Source: Candidatus Hydrogenedentota bacterium (GTDB lineage Bacteria; Hydrogenedentota; Hydrogenedentia; Hydrogenedentales; SLHB01). Taken from it: a stretch of 64,000 nucleotides of DNA. Positions 34,033 through 43,197 of the stretch are shown piece by piece. A model generated the notes under the pieces. The model was not told where the DNA came from. It searched no databases and worked only from the letters and a program-made list of their open reading frames with translations. Both the position numbers and the translations under genes were made by a program. Each line of letters opens with the position of its first letter. The first letter of the stretch is position 1. Location of the stretch: NCBI GenBank assembly GCA_020848835.1, contig JADLHJ010000102.1, positions 1 through 64,000 on the forward strand, read 5' to 3'.

Positions 34033-34203
34033 ATGAAGTCGCTGCAAAAGAATTGGACCACGTGGGCAGTGCTGTTCCTTGTAGTCGTGACATTATTCGG
34101 ACCGAGCATGGTTGCTTACGCGGGGCCGGGCCACACGCCGGAGTATCGTTCCATCCTTCAGGAAATTACGTATTTTTGCGCGAGCATCGGCAACAATTTA
34201 TAA
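34033..34203 (+). CDS. Small secreted or membrane-anchored peptide, 56 residues
   Basis: ATG to TAA, 56 codons. AAAGG lies 10 bases before the ATG. The N-terminus MKSLQKNWTTWAVLFLVVVT continues into a hydrophobic core and ends VAYAGPG, a good Sec cleavage site (A-Y-A). The predicted mature peptide is about 26 residues, beginning GPGHTPEYRS and ending ASIGNNL, with a single Cys. A promoter lies upstream and a hairpin plus T-run follows the stop, so the unit looks like a real monocistronic gene. I recognise no family. It could also be a one-helix membrane protein. Confidence 0.6.
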   Translation: MKSLQKNWTTWAVLFLVVVTLFGPSMVAYAGPGHTPEYRSILQEITYFCASIGNNL

Positions 34204-34225
34204 ATTTACGCGCAGGAATCGTTTA

Positions 34226-34267
34226 TTGGGCCGCGCAATCAAAACACTGGTTGCTCGGCCAATTTTT
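34226..34267 (+). terminator. Rho-independent terminator of the small peptide gene
   Basis: TTGGGCCGCGCAA pairs with TTGCTCGGCCAA (one bulge, one mismatch) and five T follow. It is 22 bases after the stop of the small gene. Confidence 0.7.
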
Positions 34268-34287
34268 CATTATCCGAAAGCAAGACA

Positions 34288-34677
34288 TCAGGTATTTCGC
34301 CGAAGCGAGGGATATACGGCCAAGCAATACACGGCCGCGGCGATTCCACCTGCGACTGCGACGATTTGAAGCAGGGTCTGATTCGGATCTCGGTCATCGG
34401 GAGGAATGGATACAACAGTGCTGGTGGCTTCACCCAGCGCGGGCAGCAGGTCGTTGGCTTCGCCGTTCACCAGATACGCGACGACGGTAAGCTGCCGGAC
34501 ATTTTCCGCGCGGGCAGTTTCGGAACCTTGCATCGCACTCATCTGCGTGAGAGGCTCAGCCGGAGCCCGGTATAAGCCGTGCCACCACGCCGTCATGGCG
34601 ACTGCAAATGCGCACGCCACGGCAAGCAACGCGATCTCCGGCCCGCCAAATTTGCGCGCCACGGGAAGTTCAATCAT
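34288..34677 (-). CDS. Hypothetical small two-helix membrane protein
   Basis: A 129-residue protein I do not recognise. Two membrane segments are visible: IALLAVACAFAVAMTAWWHG near the N-terminus and IVAVAGGIAAAVYCLAVYPS near the C-terminus. Between them is a soluble loop of about 60 residues (LTQMSAMQGSETARAENVRQ onward). The protein ends in RRNT. The ATG at 34677 has GGAG eight bases upstream (GTGGAGCAGTACC). It lies downstream of, and is separated by a strong terminator from, the Gfo/Idh/MocA gene, so it needs its own promoter. Confidence 0.55.
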   Translation of the reverse strand: MIELPVARKFGGPEIALLAVACAFAVAMTAWWHGLYRAPAEPLTQMSAMQGSETARAENVRQLTVVAYLVNGEANDLLPALGEATSTVVSIPPDDRDPNQTLLQIVAVAGGIAAAVYCLAVYPSLRRNT

Positions 34678-34761
34678 GGTACTGCTCCACGCCCCCGCGA
34701 GAAGGCATAACCCGTGCGTACGCGAATCCCAAGCCGCGTGACGCACCAAAAGGTGTTAGAA

Positions 34762-34793
34762 AAGGGCCTCTTCCCGCACCGGAAGAGGCCCTT
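34762..34793 (-). terminator. Rho-independent terminator after the bacillithiol operon
   Basis: Perfect 13-bp stem AAGGGCCTCTTCC/GGAAGAGGCCCTT with a 6-base loop. On the minus strand the stem runs into TTTTCT. It lies 34 bases past the stop of the Gfo/Idh/MocA gene. Confidence 0.88.
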
Positions 34794-34827
34794 GTATTAT
34801 CGCGCTCTGAGAGCGGTCTGTCAAAGC

Positions 34828-36138
34828 CTACGCGAGTTGAGGTACTTCAAACCCTTTGCGGTATTCCTTGGTCAGCATGGCGTTGGCCTCATCGTCACCG
34901 ACGAACTTTTCGGTCGCGGGATCGAAGTTCAGCGAGCGGCCCAGGCGGTACGAGATGTTCGCAAGGTGGCAGTGTACGCAGGAGGTGTGGCCGACCTGTG
35001 CGTCACAGGGGTTGTCCTCCGGCTTGCGCGAGATGACCGCCTTCGCGAAGTTGATGAAGTTTGCGTTCTTCGGTGTCTCCGGTGCGGGCGGCGTTTCGAT
35101 GGGTTTGTCTTCGGTGTCGAAGAAGCCGACGCCTTCGACGTAATAGCCTTTTGATCCGTAGGCCATCGCGCCCACACCGGGACCTTCTTTGAATTGGCCA
35201 TTCAACATCACGCTGCCTTCTTTGTTCGTCCAGCGGTTGCGCACGTCGAAGACGAGTTCAGTGCCGTCGGCGTAAGTGAAGATCGCGGTGTTGGTGTTTG
35301 GCGTTTCGCCCTGGTCCTTGTAGGTGTAGCGTCCGCCCGCGCTGTAGACTTTTACGGGCAGGCCCTTGTTCATGATCCACACGGATTTGTCCATCTCGTG
35401 GACGCCCTGGTTGCCAATTTCGCCGTTGCCGTAGCGCCAAAACCAATGCCAGTTGTAGGGCACGTAGTTTTCGTTGTAGGGATGATCGGGCACCGGGCCC
35501 TGCCACAGTTCCCAATTCAGTTCGGCGGGTGGGGCGCTATCTTCCTTTTGAGGCAACTGACCGCGATTTCCATTCTTGTACCCGCAGCCGCGCGCGGTGT
35601 GGATGTCGCCGATGACGCCTTCGCGCATGAGTTGAATGGCATGTATCCAAGAATTGCTGGATCTGCTTTGTGTTCCGTGCATGACGACGCGGTTGTATTT
35701 CTTCTGCGCGGCGACAAGTTGTCGGCCTTCCCAAACGGTGTGGGACAAAGGCTTCTCGACGTAGACGTCTTTGCCGGCTTGACACGCCCATACAGAAACA
35801 AGCGTATGCCAATGGTTCGGTGTCGCAGTGGTCACAGCGTCCACGTCATCGCGCGACATGATCTCCCGCATGTCTACCGTTGTGAACGGTGTCTTGCCGG
35901 ATGCCTCCTTTACTTTACCCGCGATGCCTTCAAGCCGCTTCGCGTCTACATCGCATACCGCGACGAGATCCGCGCATGCATCCGTGGCATAGAAGCCCAC
36001 ATGACCGGAGCCGCGCCCGCCGGTGCCGATGCACGCGATCTGCACGCGATCGTTTGCGCCAAACACTTTGCCCGACGCCATCATGCCGGCAACGGTCACC
36101 GCGGTGGCCGAGCTGCCTAAAAATGTTCTGCGATTCAT
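34828..36138 (-). CDS. Tat-exported Gfo/Idh/MocA family oxidoreductase
   Basis: A 436-residue protein with a twin-arginine signal (MNRRTFLGSSATAVTVAGMM, cleavage near VFGA). The Rossmann fold shows IACIGTGGRGSGH, then AVCDVDAKR, VTTATPNHWHTLVSV and the catalytic-region EKPLSH. The C-terminal domain includes WRYGNGEIGNQGVHEMD. This group acts on sugars with NAD(P) or is a periplasmic variant with tightly bound cofactor; substrate unknown. The start overlaps bshA by 4 bases, so it is the last gene of the bacillithiol operon although no thiol link is known. Confidence 0.88.
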   Translation of the reverse strand: MNRRTFLGSSATAVTVAGMMASGKVFGANDRVQIACIGTGGRGSGHVGFYATDACADLVAVCDVDAKRLEGIAGKVKEASGKTPFTTVDMREIMSRDDVDAVTTATPNHWHTLVSVWACQAGKDVYVEKPLSHTVWEGRQLVAAQKKYNRVVMHGTQSRSSNSWIHAIQLMREGVIGDIHTARGCGYKNGNRGQLPQKEDSAPPAELNWELWQGPVPDHPYNENYVPYNWHWFWRYGNGEIGNQGVHEMDKSVWIMNKGLPVKVYSAGGRYTYKDQGETPNTNTAIFTYADGTELVFDVRNRWTNKEGSVMLNGQFKEGPGVGAMAYGSKGYYVEGVGFFDTEDKPIETPPAPETPKNANFINFAKAVISRKPEDNPCDAQVGHTSCVHCHLANISYRLGRSLNFDPATEKFVGDDEANAMLTKEYRKGFEVPQLA

Positions 36139-37277
36139 GCCCCTTTTCCTCCATTACATTTTTGATTCAACAATTCCCGGTACAGCGCCTCGTACTGGGC
36201 GACGATTGGCTCCCGCGCGAAGTGCGTCTCCGCGTGCTTGCGCCCACGCGCGCCCATGTCGCGGGCCAGCGCATCGTTCGTCAGTATTTCGATGGCCCGC
36301 GCCGCCATCGTCTCAATATCGCCCACCTCGCAAAGATACCCCGTTTCGCCGTTGACCACAACCTCGCGTACACCGCCGCTGTCGGTGCCGAGGACGGGCA
36401 CGCCGCAGGCCATGGCTTCCAACGCGACGAGACCGAAGCTTTCGTGTTCGCTGGGCTGGAACACGAGGTCTGCACAGGGGAGGATTGCTTCGATGTTTTC
36501 GTTATTGCCAAGGTACTTGATCCGATCGGAAACGCCGAGCTGGCGCGCGACGCCGACCGCAGACAGGCGTTCCGGGCCGTCACCCACCATGATCAAACGC
36601 GCGTTGACGCGGTCGCTGATTTTTTTGAAGGCGCGGACGACGTCGGTGACGCGCTTCACGGGGCGGAAGTTGGAAATGTGCATGACGATCTTCTCGCCCG
36701 CTTCGGCGAGGTTGCAGCGATCGACGGAGTGCGTCTGAAATTTCTCGAGGTTGATAAAGTTGTAGATCGTGCGGACGGGCACGCTTAATTTGAATTCGCG
36801 CTGGGTTTCTTCCGTAAGCCACTGCGATACGGATGTGACAGCGTCGCTGCTTTCCATCGCATACTTGGTCAGGCGGAAGAAGCCGGGGTCGGTGCCTACG
36901 AGCGTGATGTCTGTGCCGTGCAACGTCGTGACGAGCTTAAAGCAATGGCCGTTTTTGAGCATGTCGCGCGCGAGGATGGCGCAGACGGCGTGCGGAATTG
37001 CGTAGTGCGCGTGCCAGATTTCGATATCGTGTTCTTCGGCGACTTCGGCCATCTTTGTCGTGAGTGCGAGCGAATATGGCGGGTGCCGGAACAATGGGTA
37101 CGTAACAAAATCGACGGAGTGATAGAAAATGTTTTGATGGAATCCTTGCAGCCGAAACGGTATCTCGTAACTGACAAAGTGGACTACGTGGCCGCGTTCG
37201 GCAAGCGCAAGGCCTAGCTCCGTCGCGAGAATTCCGCTGCCGCCGGCTGACGGATGGCAGGTGATACCAATGCGCAT
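36135..37277 (-). CDS. bshA: N-acetyl-alpha-D-glucosaminyl L-malate synthase
   Basis: A 380-residue GT4 glycosyltransferase that joins GlcNAc from UDP-GlcNAc to L-malate, the first step of bacillithiol synthesis. BshA-specific segments are ITCHPSAGGSGILATELG at the N-terminus, HVVHFVSYEIPFRL, HAHYAIPHAV, TTLHGTDITLVG, VSQWLTEET and the donor-site EHESFGLVALEAMACGVPV. Downstream of bshB1 and coupled to the following oxidoreductase. Confidence 0.95.
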   Translation of the reverse strand: MRIGITCHPSAGGSGILATELGLALAERGHVVHFVSYEIPFRLQGFHQNIFYHSVDFVTYPLFRHPPYSLALTTKMAEVAEEHDIEIWHAHYAIPHAVCAILARDMLKNGHCFKLVTTLHGTDITLVGTDPGFFRLTKYAMESSDAVTSVSQWLTEETQREFKLSVPVRTIYNFINLEKFQTHSVDRCNLAEAGEKIVMHISNFRPVKRVTDVVRAFKKISDRVNARLIMVGDGPERLSAVGVARQLGVSDRIKYLGNNENIEAILPCADLVFQPSEHESFGLVALEAMACGVPVLGTDSGGVREVVVNGETGYLCEVGDIETMAARAIEILTNDALARDMGARGRKHAETHFAREPIVAQYEALYRELLNQKCNGGKGA

Positions 37278-37305
37278 GACACTCCCTTCGTGTGGGTCGT
37301 GATTG

Positions 37306-38016
37306 TTACAGGCCCGGTAATGTGGTCAAAGCGATCGGCGCGTCGCTATAGATCGGCTCCGCGTACTTCACGCCGATGCGTGCGCCCCAATATTCCGCGC
37401 GCACGCGAATCGAATTCCAGAATGCTTCCGACGATACGAAGGTCGCCGCGCCTTCGTATTGCGGATTAAATAGTTGCGATTTGTAGGCGCGCAACGCGGC
37501 TAGTTTGGTTTCGAAGGCGTCGCTGATGTCGATCAATGCGCTGGGCGGCGTGGATTCGCCGTAGACGCGGTAGTAGTAGACGTGCGTTGCGCGATGAGGC
37601 TGCTGGCCTGTATCGATGCGCGATAGACCCGCGAGATAGTTTGCATCGCGCACGAGAAAGTGCGCAGCGTCGTGATCGGGATGGCGATCCGTGTGCATGG
37701 GGCAAAGCAAGATCGATGCGCGCAATTCGCGGAGATGCGAAATCAATTTTTGGCGCTGGGCGTCGCAGTTCGCGATTCCACCATCGGGGAGTTGGGCATT
37801 TGTGCGGTGCGCCACGCCAAGCACGATGGAAGCCGCCTGCGCCTCGGCCTTGCGCTCTTCGACACTTCCGCGAGAACTAAGCTCACCCATTGTTAGATCG
37901 AGTATTGCGACGCGCTTCCCGGCTTTAGCGGCTTTTGCAACAATGCCGCCGACTCCCACCTCAACATCGTCGGGGTGCGCACCGATTACCAGCAAATCGT
38001 AATTCGTTTGACTCAC
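37306..38016 (-). CDS. bshB1: N-acetylglucosaminyl-malate deacetylase (BshB1 type)
   Basis: A 236-residue zinc-dependent LmbE/PIG-L deacetylase. The metal motif is GAHPDDVEVG at residues 12-21, followed by LTMGELSSRG, and HTDRHPDH supplies the third ligand. NPQYEGAATFVSSEAFW near the C-terminus is typical of the BshB1 group. It removes acetate from GlcNAc-malate to give GlcN-malate. It overlaps bshC by 4 bases and lies 28 bases before bshA. Confidence 0.95.
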   Translation of the reverse strand: MSQTNYDLLVIGAHPDDVEVGVGGIVAKAAKAGKRVAILDLTMGELSSRGSVEERKAEAQAASIVLGVAHRTNAQLPDGGIANCDAQRQKLISHLRELRASILLCPMHTDRHPDHDAAHFLVRDANYLAGLSRIDTGQQPHRATHVYYYRVYGESTPPSALIDISDAFETKLAALRAYKSQLFNPQYEGAATFVSSEAFWNSIRVRAEYWGARIGVKYAEPIYSDAPIALTTLPGL

Positions 38017-39557
38017 AGTTCAATCTCATTCAGTTCAAAGCGTTCGATTTCAATTTCACGCACGATACGCGGCACGAGGTCCCAGCCGTGTTCGAACAGG
38101 AATGACACGATAGTATAGACGCGTTCCTGCGGTTTGCGAAAAGGCGAAAAGGTATTGCACAGGCGCGTGACTTGCTGTTTGACGGTTTCATAGCGCGTTT
38201 CGTCGGCGCGAAGGAGCATGCGTTCGTAGTTGTCGAATGCCGTCACGACGCGCTCGGTGAGGGTGGGCGCGGGCACTGGCGCTTTTGCCAACTCGGCTTC
38301 CAGCGCTTTCATCTCCAGTTCGACAGATGCTCTGCGCGATTGAAACGCGGCAACAAGCGGGTTTGAGGCGCCGCTACGCATCGCCTGGGTAATTAAGTCG
38401 TCCGGCGATGTCCAATCCGTTGATGCGCCGTCAAGCCCCAGTTTGTTCTTTAGTTTATTGAGCTTTGATGTTGTGAGCGCGCATTGTGCGCGCGGATATA
38501 CGACGGGCATTTGCAGATTGAAGAGGTCGAATAGCGGCTTGAACTGGCCCCAATACGCGATCTCGCCGGGGCCGGCTACGTATGCCGCAGTAGGAAAAAG
38601 TCGCTGCTGCACGACAGTACGCAGCGCGACGTTCGGGCTGAATCGCTCGGGTTCTTCTTCGAGCACGCCGAGCAATTGGTCTTGCGTAAAACGGAGCTCG
38701 ACCGAGGGGGCGTGAAACATTCCGTCTTGATAGGTCACTTTGCAGCGGCGGTTGTGCACGTCGAGAAAGAAGCCGCAGTCGGTTTCACCCTTTGACACTT
38801 GGCGCTCATAACCCAACGCGGCGAGTTGCGTGCCAGCTTCGTTCACCAGTCGCGTGCTGATCAATGGTTCGCGAATTTCTTTTTCGATAATATCGCGTGC
38901 GGCTTTTCGCGCGGACTGACATTCGGAAGTGAAGATGACGAGGCCGCTACCCGCGAACAATCGCGCGATGATGCGCGCGCTCCAGTCTGCGAGGGACGAT
39001 GCGGCGCTGAGCGAGTCGTGTAAGAACGCGCGCACTTCTTCACGATATTCGGAGCCGGGCGTTGCGTCCGCGGCGCGATCGACGAGATCGTGCACGCTGG
39101 CATCCAACGGCACACGGTACATGGACAGCCCCGCGACATCGTGCATGGGATTGTACGTAAGCGTCATTGGCTCGTGATTTTTTGTAAGTACGGTTGCGGA
39201 GTGTGCTTCTTCGAAATCGTGATCGTCGCTGCCTTGCCAAAACACGGGGGTGCAGCGTATGCCGTGTTTGTCGGATATTTGTCTTGCGAGGCGGATGGCT
39301 GTCGCAATTTTGTAAACCGTGTAAAGTGGACCGGTGAACAGCGCGGGTTGCTGACCGGTTACGATGAAGGACTCGCCGAGATCTGGCGGAGGATTCCCAA
39401 TTGAGGACTGGTATGCGGCGAGTTCCTGAGCAAGTCCCGGCCAACACTCGCCGGTTACGAGCCTATTGGTCAGCAATTCTCGCGGCCACGCGGCGTAGAA
39501 CGGAAGAAGATCCGCTTCTTCATTTCGATATGCCGCGGCGACGCTTCTTACCGGCAT
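38013..39557 (-). CDS. bshC: Bacillithiol biosynthesis cysteine-adding enzyme BshC
   Basis: A 514-residue putative cysteine ligase for the last step of bacillithiol synthesis. Family landmarks: FIVTGQQPALFTGPLYTVYK near residue 65, PVFWQGSDDHDFEEAHSA near 105, and YVAGPGEIAYWGQFKPLFDL. A coiled region in the C-terminal third (MKALEAELAKAPVPAP area) is normal for BshC. With bshB1 and bshA this gives a full bacillithiol pathway in consecutive coupled genes. The start overlaps the preceding methyltransferase by 10 bases. Confidence 0.95.
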   Translation of the reverse strand: MPVRSVAAAYRNEEADLLPFYAAWPRELLTNRLVTGECWPGLAQELAAYQSSIGNPPPDLGESFIVTGQQPALFTGPLYTVYKIATAIRLARQISDKHGIRCTPVFWQGSDDHDFEEAHSATVLTKNHEPMTLTYNPMHDVAGLSMYRVPLDASVHDLVDRAADATPGSEYREEVRAFLHDSLSAASSLADWSARIIARLFAGSGLVIFTSECQSARKAARDIIEKEIREPLISTRLVNEAGTQLAALGYERQVSKGETDCGFFLDVHNRRCKVTYQDGMFHAPSVELRFTQDQLLGVLEEEPERFSPNVALRTVVQQRLFPTAAYVAGPGEIAYWGQFKPLFDLFNLQMPVVYPRAQCALTTSKLNKLKNKLGLDGASTDWTSPDDLITQAMRSGASNPLVAAFQSRRASVELEMKALEAELAKAPVPAPTLTERVVTAFDNYERMLLRADETRYETVKQQVTRLCNTFSPFRKPQERVYTIVSFLFEHGWDLVPRIVREIEIERFELNEIEL

Positions 39558-40297
39558 TTTGTTGCCTTGAAGATCATGCGCGGCTCATCGGCACTGATTG
39601 GCACGCCGGTGTAGTTTCCATAACAGTAGTCGGCCGCAAAACCGGCTTGTGCGAGGAGTGATAACAACTCCTGCTGGTCGTAGAGCCGGACTGATTCTCC
39701 AAGCTCTTGCACGAGCGTGCCGTTGCGCGAGATGCGCGTGGATTTATTTATCCGCTTTGCCTCTTCGTCGATCCAGCGGCACTCTTCAATTTCGTACTCA
39801 CCGGCGTTGCGCGCCGTGTGCGCTTCGAGCGTGTCGCGCACAAAAGTGGGGTTCACGTAGTCAATGAATACACGGCCACCCGGTTTCAGCGCGCGCGCGG
39901 TTTCGGCGATGACCTGCATGTTTTCGCTGTCGTTTTGAAAGTACCCGAAGCTGGTGAAAAAGTTCGTCACGGCGTGGAACTCGTGCGTAAAGGGCACGGC
40001 CCGCATGTCCGCCCGGACGAGTCGCGCACGGTCACCCAATGCCCTGCGCGCCCGTTGTAACAACGCCCGCGAATAATCTAATCCCGTGGCGTGACGGGTA
40101 ATTCTGCTGAGATGGACGAGGTGCCGGCCATTGCCGCAGCATAGGTCGAGCACACGCTCTCCGGGCTTGAGATCGAGCACTTGCGCGGCGAAGAGGGCCT
40201 CCGGCGCGGCCGCCTCCACGCTGCGATGCGCGTAGATAACGTTGTACAGGTCGCCGAATGCGACTTCATACCAGTCCTCTGGCGGCGTGGTGGGCAT
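39548..40297 (-). CDS. Class I SAM-dependent methyltransferase
   Basis: A 249-residue methyltransferase. Motif I is VLDLCCGNGRHLVHLS (about 44-59), with ATGLDYSRALLQRAR, VRADMRAVPF and the motif IV region AVTNFFTSFGYFQND; LKPGGRVFIDYVNP follows. The order and C-terminal half (VRLYDQQELLSLLAQAGF) resemble Methyltransf_25/11-type enzymes of unknown substrate. Placed between pyk (5 bases upstream) and bshC (10-base overlap), so it is co-expressed with bacillithiol synthesis; a role in thiol methylation is speculative. Confidence 0.82.
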   Translation of the reverse strand: MPTTPPEDWYEVAFGDLYNVIYAHRSVEAAAPEALFAAQVLDLKPGERVLDLCCGNGRHLVHLSRITRHATGLDYSRALLQRARRALGDRARLVRADMRAVPFTHEFHAVTNFFTSFGYFQNDSENMQVIAETARALKPGGRVFIDYVNPTFVRDTLEAHTARNAGEYEIEECRWIDEEAKRINKSTRISRNGTLVQELGESVRLYDQQELLSLLAQAGFAADYCYGNYTGVPISADEPRMIFKATKCR

Positions 40298-40302
40298 TTC
40301 GG

Positions 40303-41742
40303 TTAGACGGTGTGGTCTTCGCCGACGCGGTGCAGGTGGACGAGGTTGGTGCGGCCACCGGCACCCATGGGCACGCCGGCAACGATGAGCAGCGCGTCTC
40401 CGCGCGCCGCGAGTTTTTTTTCGAGCGCTATTTCATCAATCGCTTTGACCATGTGCGAGAGATCGTCGTGTGACACGCTTGCGACGGCATCCACGCCCCA
40501 GAATAATGCGCAGCGGCGTTGCGTTTCTTCGCGCAGCGTGATCGCGGTGATTGGCGTGCGGGGGCGGTAGCGTGAAATCGCGATGGCGCTGTAGCCGGAT
40601 TTCGTAAGCACGACGATGCGGCGCACGTGGATCACTTGCGTGATGCGCACGACGGCCTGGCCAATGGCTTCCTTGAAGCCCGCATCGTGTACATGCCGAT
40701 CGCGCAGGCGCGCGTGCGCGGGACTTGACGCGATCGCTTCGTCGGCAGTCTCCACGATCTGCGCCATCGTAGTGACGGCTTCGATCGGAAATTGGCCGCT
40801 TGCTGTTTCGCCGGAGAGCATGACTGCGTCGGTACCGTCATAAATCGCGTTCGCGACGTCCGCCGCTTCTGCGCGCGTGGGACGCGAGTTCGTCATCATG
40901 GATTCGAGCATTTGCGTGGCAGTGATGACGGGCACGCCCATCTCGTTGCACATGCGGATGAGGCTCTTTTGGATCTGCGGTACGCGGTGCAACTCGACTT
41001 CCACGCCAAGGTCGCCGCGCGCGACCATGATTGCGTCTGCCGTCTCAACGATGTCGCTAAAGCGCGTCAATGCTTCCGGGCGCTCGATCTTCGCGATGAC
41101 GGATGTGCTCTTGCCCATGCGCGCGATGCGCTTTTTCAGATCAACGACATCATTCGGACTGCGCACGAAAGATAATGCGACATAGTCGACACCGAGGTCG
41201 AGTCCGAACTCAAGGTCTTCAATATCTTTTGGAGTAAGGCATGGTGCGCTTACGGCAACACCAGGAAGGTTCATGCCCTTCTTCTCGCCCAGCATGCCGC
41301 CACGCACGACGGTGCAATGCACTTCCGGCGGCGCGACGCTTTCAACCTGCAACTCCATGACACCGTCGGCAAGCAAAATGCGATCGCCGGGTTTTACATC
41401 GTGCGCGAGGCGATCGTAGACCGTCGAGATGCGCGTGGCGTTTCCGAGTACCTGCTCCGTCGTGACGATAATCGGCGCCTTCGGAACGAGCGGGATCGGT
41501 TTACTGTCTTCCAGTTTTCCTGTGCGGATCTTGGGCCCTTGCAGGTCCATCAATATGGCGACGTTTCGGCCGAGATCGGCGGCGACATTGCGAATCAGGT
41601 TATAGGTATTTCTGTGATCTTCGTGCGTGCCGTGCGAAAAATTTAGTCGCGCGACATCCATGCCCGCATTGATAAGCGCCTCGACACCTGCGCGCGTGTT
41701 CGTGCTGGGGCCGAGCGTACAAACGATTTTGGTGCGGCGCAT
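40303..41742 (-). CDS. pyk: Pyruvate kinase
   Basis: A 479-residue enzyme that converts phosphoenolpyruvate and ADP to pyruvate and ATP. It starts RRTKIVCTLGPSTNTR; MDLQGPKIRTG holds part of the active site, SVIAKIERPEAL contains the catalytic Lys/Glu, and MVARGDLGVEVEL follows. MLSGETASGQFPIEAV precedes the C-terminal allosteric domain. No extra PEP-utiliser domain is attached. It lies 17 bases after lysC and 5 bases before the methyltransferase gene. Confidence 0.97.
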   Translation of the reverse strand: MRRTKIVCTLGPSTNTRAGVEALINAGMDVARLNFSHGTHEDHRNTYNLIRNVAADLGRNVAILMDLQGPKIRTGKLEDSKPIPLVPKAPIIVTTEQVLGNATRISTVYDRLAHDVKPGDRILLADGVMELQVESVAPPEVHCTVVRGGMLGEKKGMNLPGVAVSAPCLTPKDIEDLEFGLDLGVDYVALSFVRSPNDVVDLKKRIARMGKSTSVIAKIERPEALTRFSDIVETADAIMVARGDLGVEVELHRVPQIQKSLIRMCNEMGVPVITATQMLESMMTNSRPTRAEAADVANAIYDGTDAVMLSGETASGQFPIEAVTTMAQIVETADEAIASSPAHARLRDRHVHDAGFKEAIGQAVVRITQVIHVRRIVVLTKSGYSAIAISRYRPRTPITAITLREETQRRCALFWGVDAVASVSHDDLSHMVKAIDEIALEKKLAARGDALLIVAGVPMGAGGRTNLVHLHRVGEDHTV

Positions 41743-41759
41743 TAGATTGTGGGCAATCC

Positions 41760-43064
41760 TTATTCGGTAAAGGCGTGGTAGATTGCCCGGACGGCGTTTT
41801 CAAGATCGCCTTCCCCCACGCCGACGATGATGTTGTTTTCGGATGATCCCTGATCGAGCACGCGAATGTTTACGCTCGCATTCGCAAGCGCCGTGGTGAG
41901 GCGCGCAGCGACGCCGACAGTGCCAGCCATTCCTTGGCCCACTGTCGCGATCAACGCGAGGTCAGGCGTGACGGATACTTTATCGGGTTGGCAAGTGCGG
42001 CGAATCGACTTGATGATTGCGCTTGTATGGTTCTGCAACTCTTCGTCTTCGATGATGATCGACATGTTATCGATGCCCGAGGGCATCAATTCCCAGCTTA
42101 CGCCAAAATCTTCCAGCACCGAAAGCACGCGACGGCCAAAGCCACGCTCTTTGTTCATGAGCGCTTTTTCGATATTGATCATGGTGAACCCTTTGCGGCC
42201 CGCGATGCCAACGATGGGTTCTTTCGAGTGGCGCTCTGCGACAATCATTGTGCCGGGATGTTCGGGCTTTTTTGTATTGCGAATGTTGATCGGGATGCCG
42301 GGCTCGCGCACGGGGAAGATTGCTTCGTCGTGGAGCACGTTTGCGCCCATGTACGACAGCTCGCGCAGTTCGCGGTAGGTCACTTCTCCAATGCCACGCG
42401 CGTCGGGCACAATACGCGGATCGGCAACGAGGAAGCCGGAGACATCGGTCCAGTTTTCGTAGAGCGACGATTTCGACGCACGCGCAACGATAGAACCAGT
42501 GACGTCGCTGCCGCCGCGCGAAAAGGTCTTGATGCGTCCGTTGGGCAGAGAGCCATAGAAGCCGGGAACGACGAACAGGCCCGGTCCTTTGAGCTTGTCG
42601 CCGAGTAGGTCATAAGTCTGCGGATCGAGATCGCCGTCGTCCTCAAACAAGATGCACTGCGCGGGATCCACAAATGTGGCGCCGATCAAGCGCGACAGGA
42701 TTTGTCCGCTCAGGTATTCGCCGCGCGATGCCAAGTAATCCGGCTCGGCGTAATTGGCGGCCTCGTTCGCGATGTGCTCGAGATGTTCCTGCACGTTGAA
42801 CTCGATGTTGAGCTCCTTGGCGAGCTCTTCGAAGCGCTTCGCGATGATAGTGCGCGGCTGGATTGGATCGAGATCTTGTTTCACGAGGCCGTGCCACGCG
42901 TACAACAGATCAGTGATCTTTTTGTCGTCGGGTTTACGTTTGCCCGGTGCTGACGGCACGATGAAGCGGCGCTCCGGATTGCTTTTTACAATGTCCGCAA
43001 CCGCGCGAAACGCTTTGGCGTCGGCGAGCGACGTGCCGCCGAATTTGCATGTAATTCCACCCAT
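41760..43064 (-). CDS. lysC: Aspartate kinase
   Basis: A 434-residue kinase for the first step of the aspartate amino-acid family. N-terminal CKFGGTSLADAKAF and later FSRGGSDVTGSIVARA form the catalytic site; two C-terminal ACT domains (about 290-434, MINIEKALMNKERGFG and LALIATVGQGMAGTVGVAAR) give amino-acid feedback. The sequence order resembles the Bacillus YclM type more than E. coli LysC. It begins a new gene block after a 133-base gap downstream of rseP. Confidence 0.95.
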   Translation of the reverse strand: MGGITCKFGGTSLADAKAFRAVADIVKSNPERRFIVPSAPGKRKPDDKKITDLLYAWHGLVKQDLDPIQPRTIIAKRFEELAKELNIEFNVQEHLEHIANEAANYAEPDYLASRGEYLSGQILSRLIGATFVDPAQCILFEDDGDLDPQTYDLLGDKLKGPGLFVVPGFYGSLPNGRIKTFSRGGSDVTGSIVARASKSSLYENWTDVSGFLVADPRIVPDARGIGEVTYRELRELSYMGANVLHDEAIFPVREPGIPINIRNTKKPEHPGTMIVAERHSKEPIVGIAGRKGFTMINIEKALMNKERGFGRRVLSVLEDFGVSWELMPSGIDNMSIIIEDEELQNHTSAIIKSIRRTCQPDKVSVTPDLALIATVGQGMAGTVGVAARLTTALANASVNIRVLDQGSSENNIIVGVGEGDLENAVRAIYHAFTE

Positions 43065-43090
43065 GACTGATTCCGTCTCTCTCCAAAAAT

Positions 43091-43148
43091 GATCGGATGC
43101 GATCCGATCGCGTTATTTACATCCCCCTGAATCCCCCTTCAAAGGGGG
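43091..43148. repeat. Two palindromes between rseP and lysC
   Basis: GATCGGAT-GCG-ATCCGATC (43091-43109) and, after ATCCCCCTGAAT, the hairpin CCCCCTTC AAAGGGGG (43132-43148). The second type is a short palindrome widespread in bacterial intergenic DNA. Together they separate lysC from rseP. Confidence 0.55.
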
Positions 43149-43197
43149 ACTTAAATGCAAAACAAAATCAAACCGCAACGCACGATCGAATAACGTT

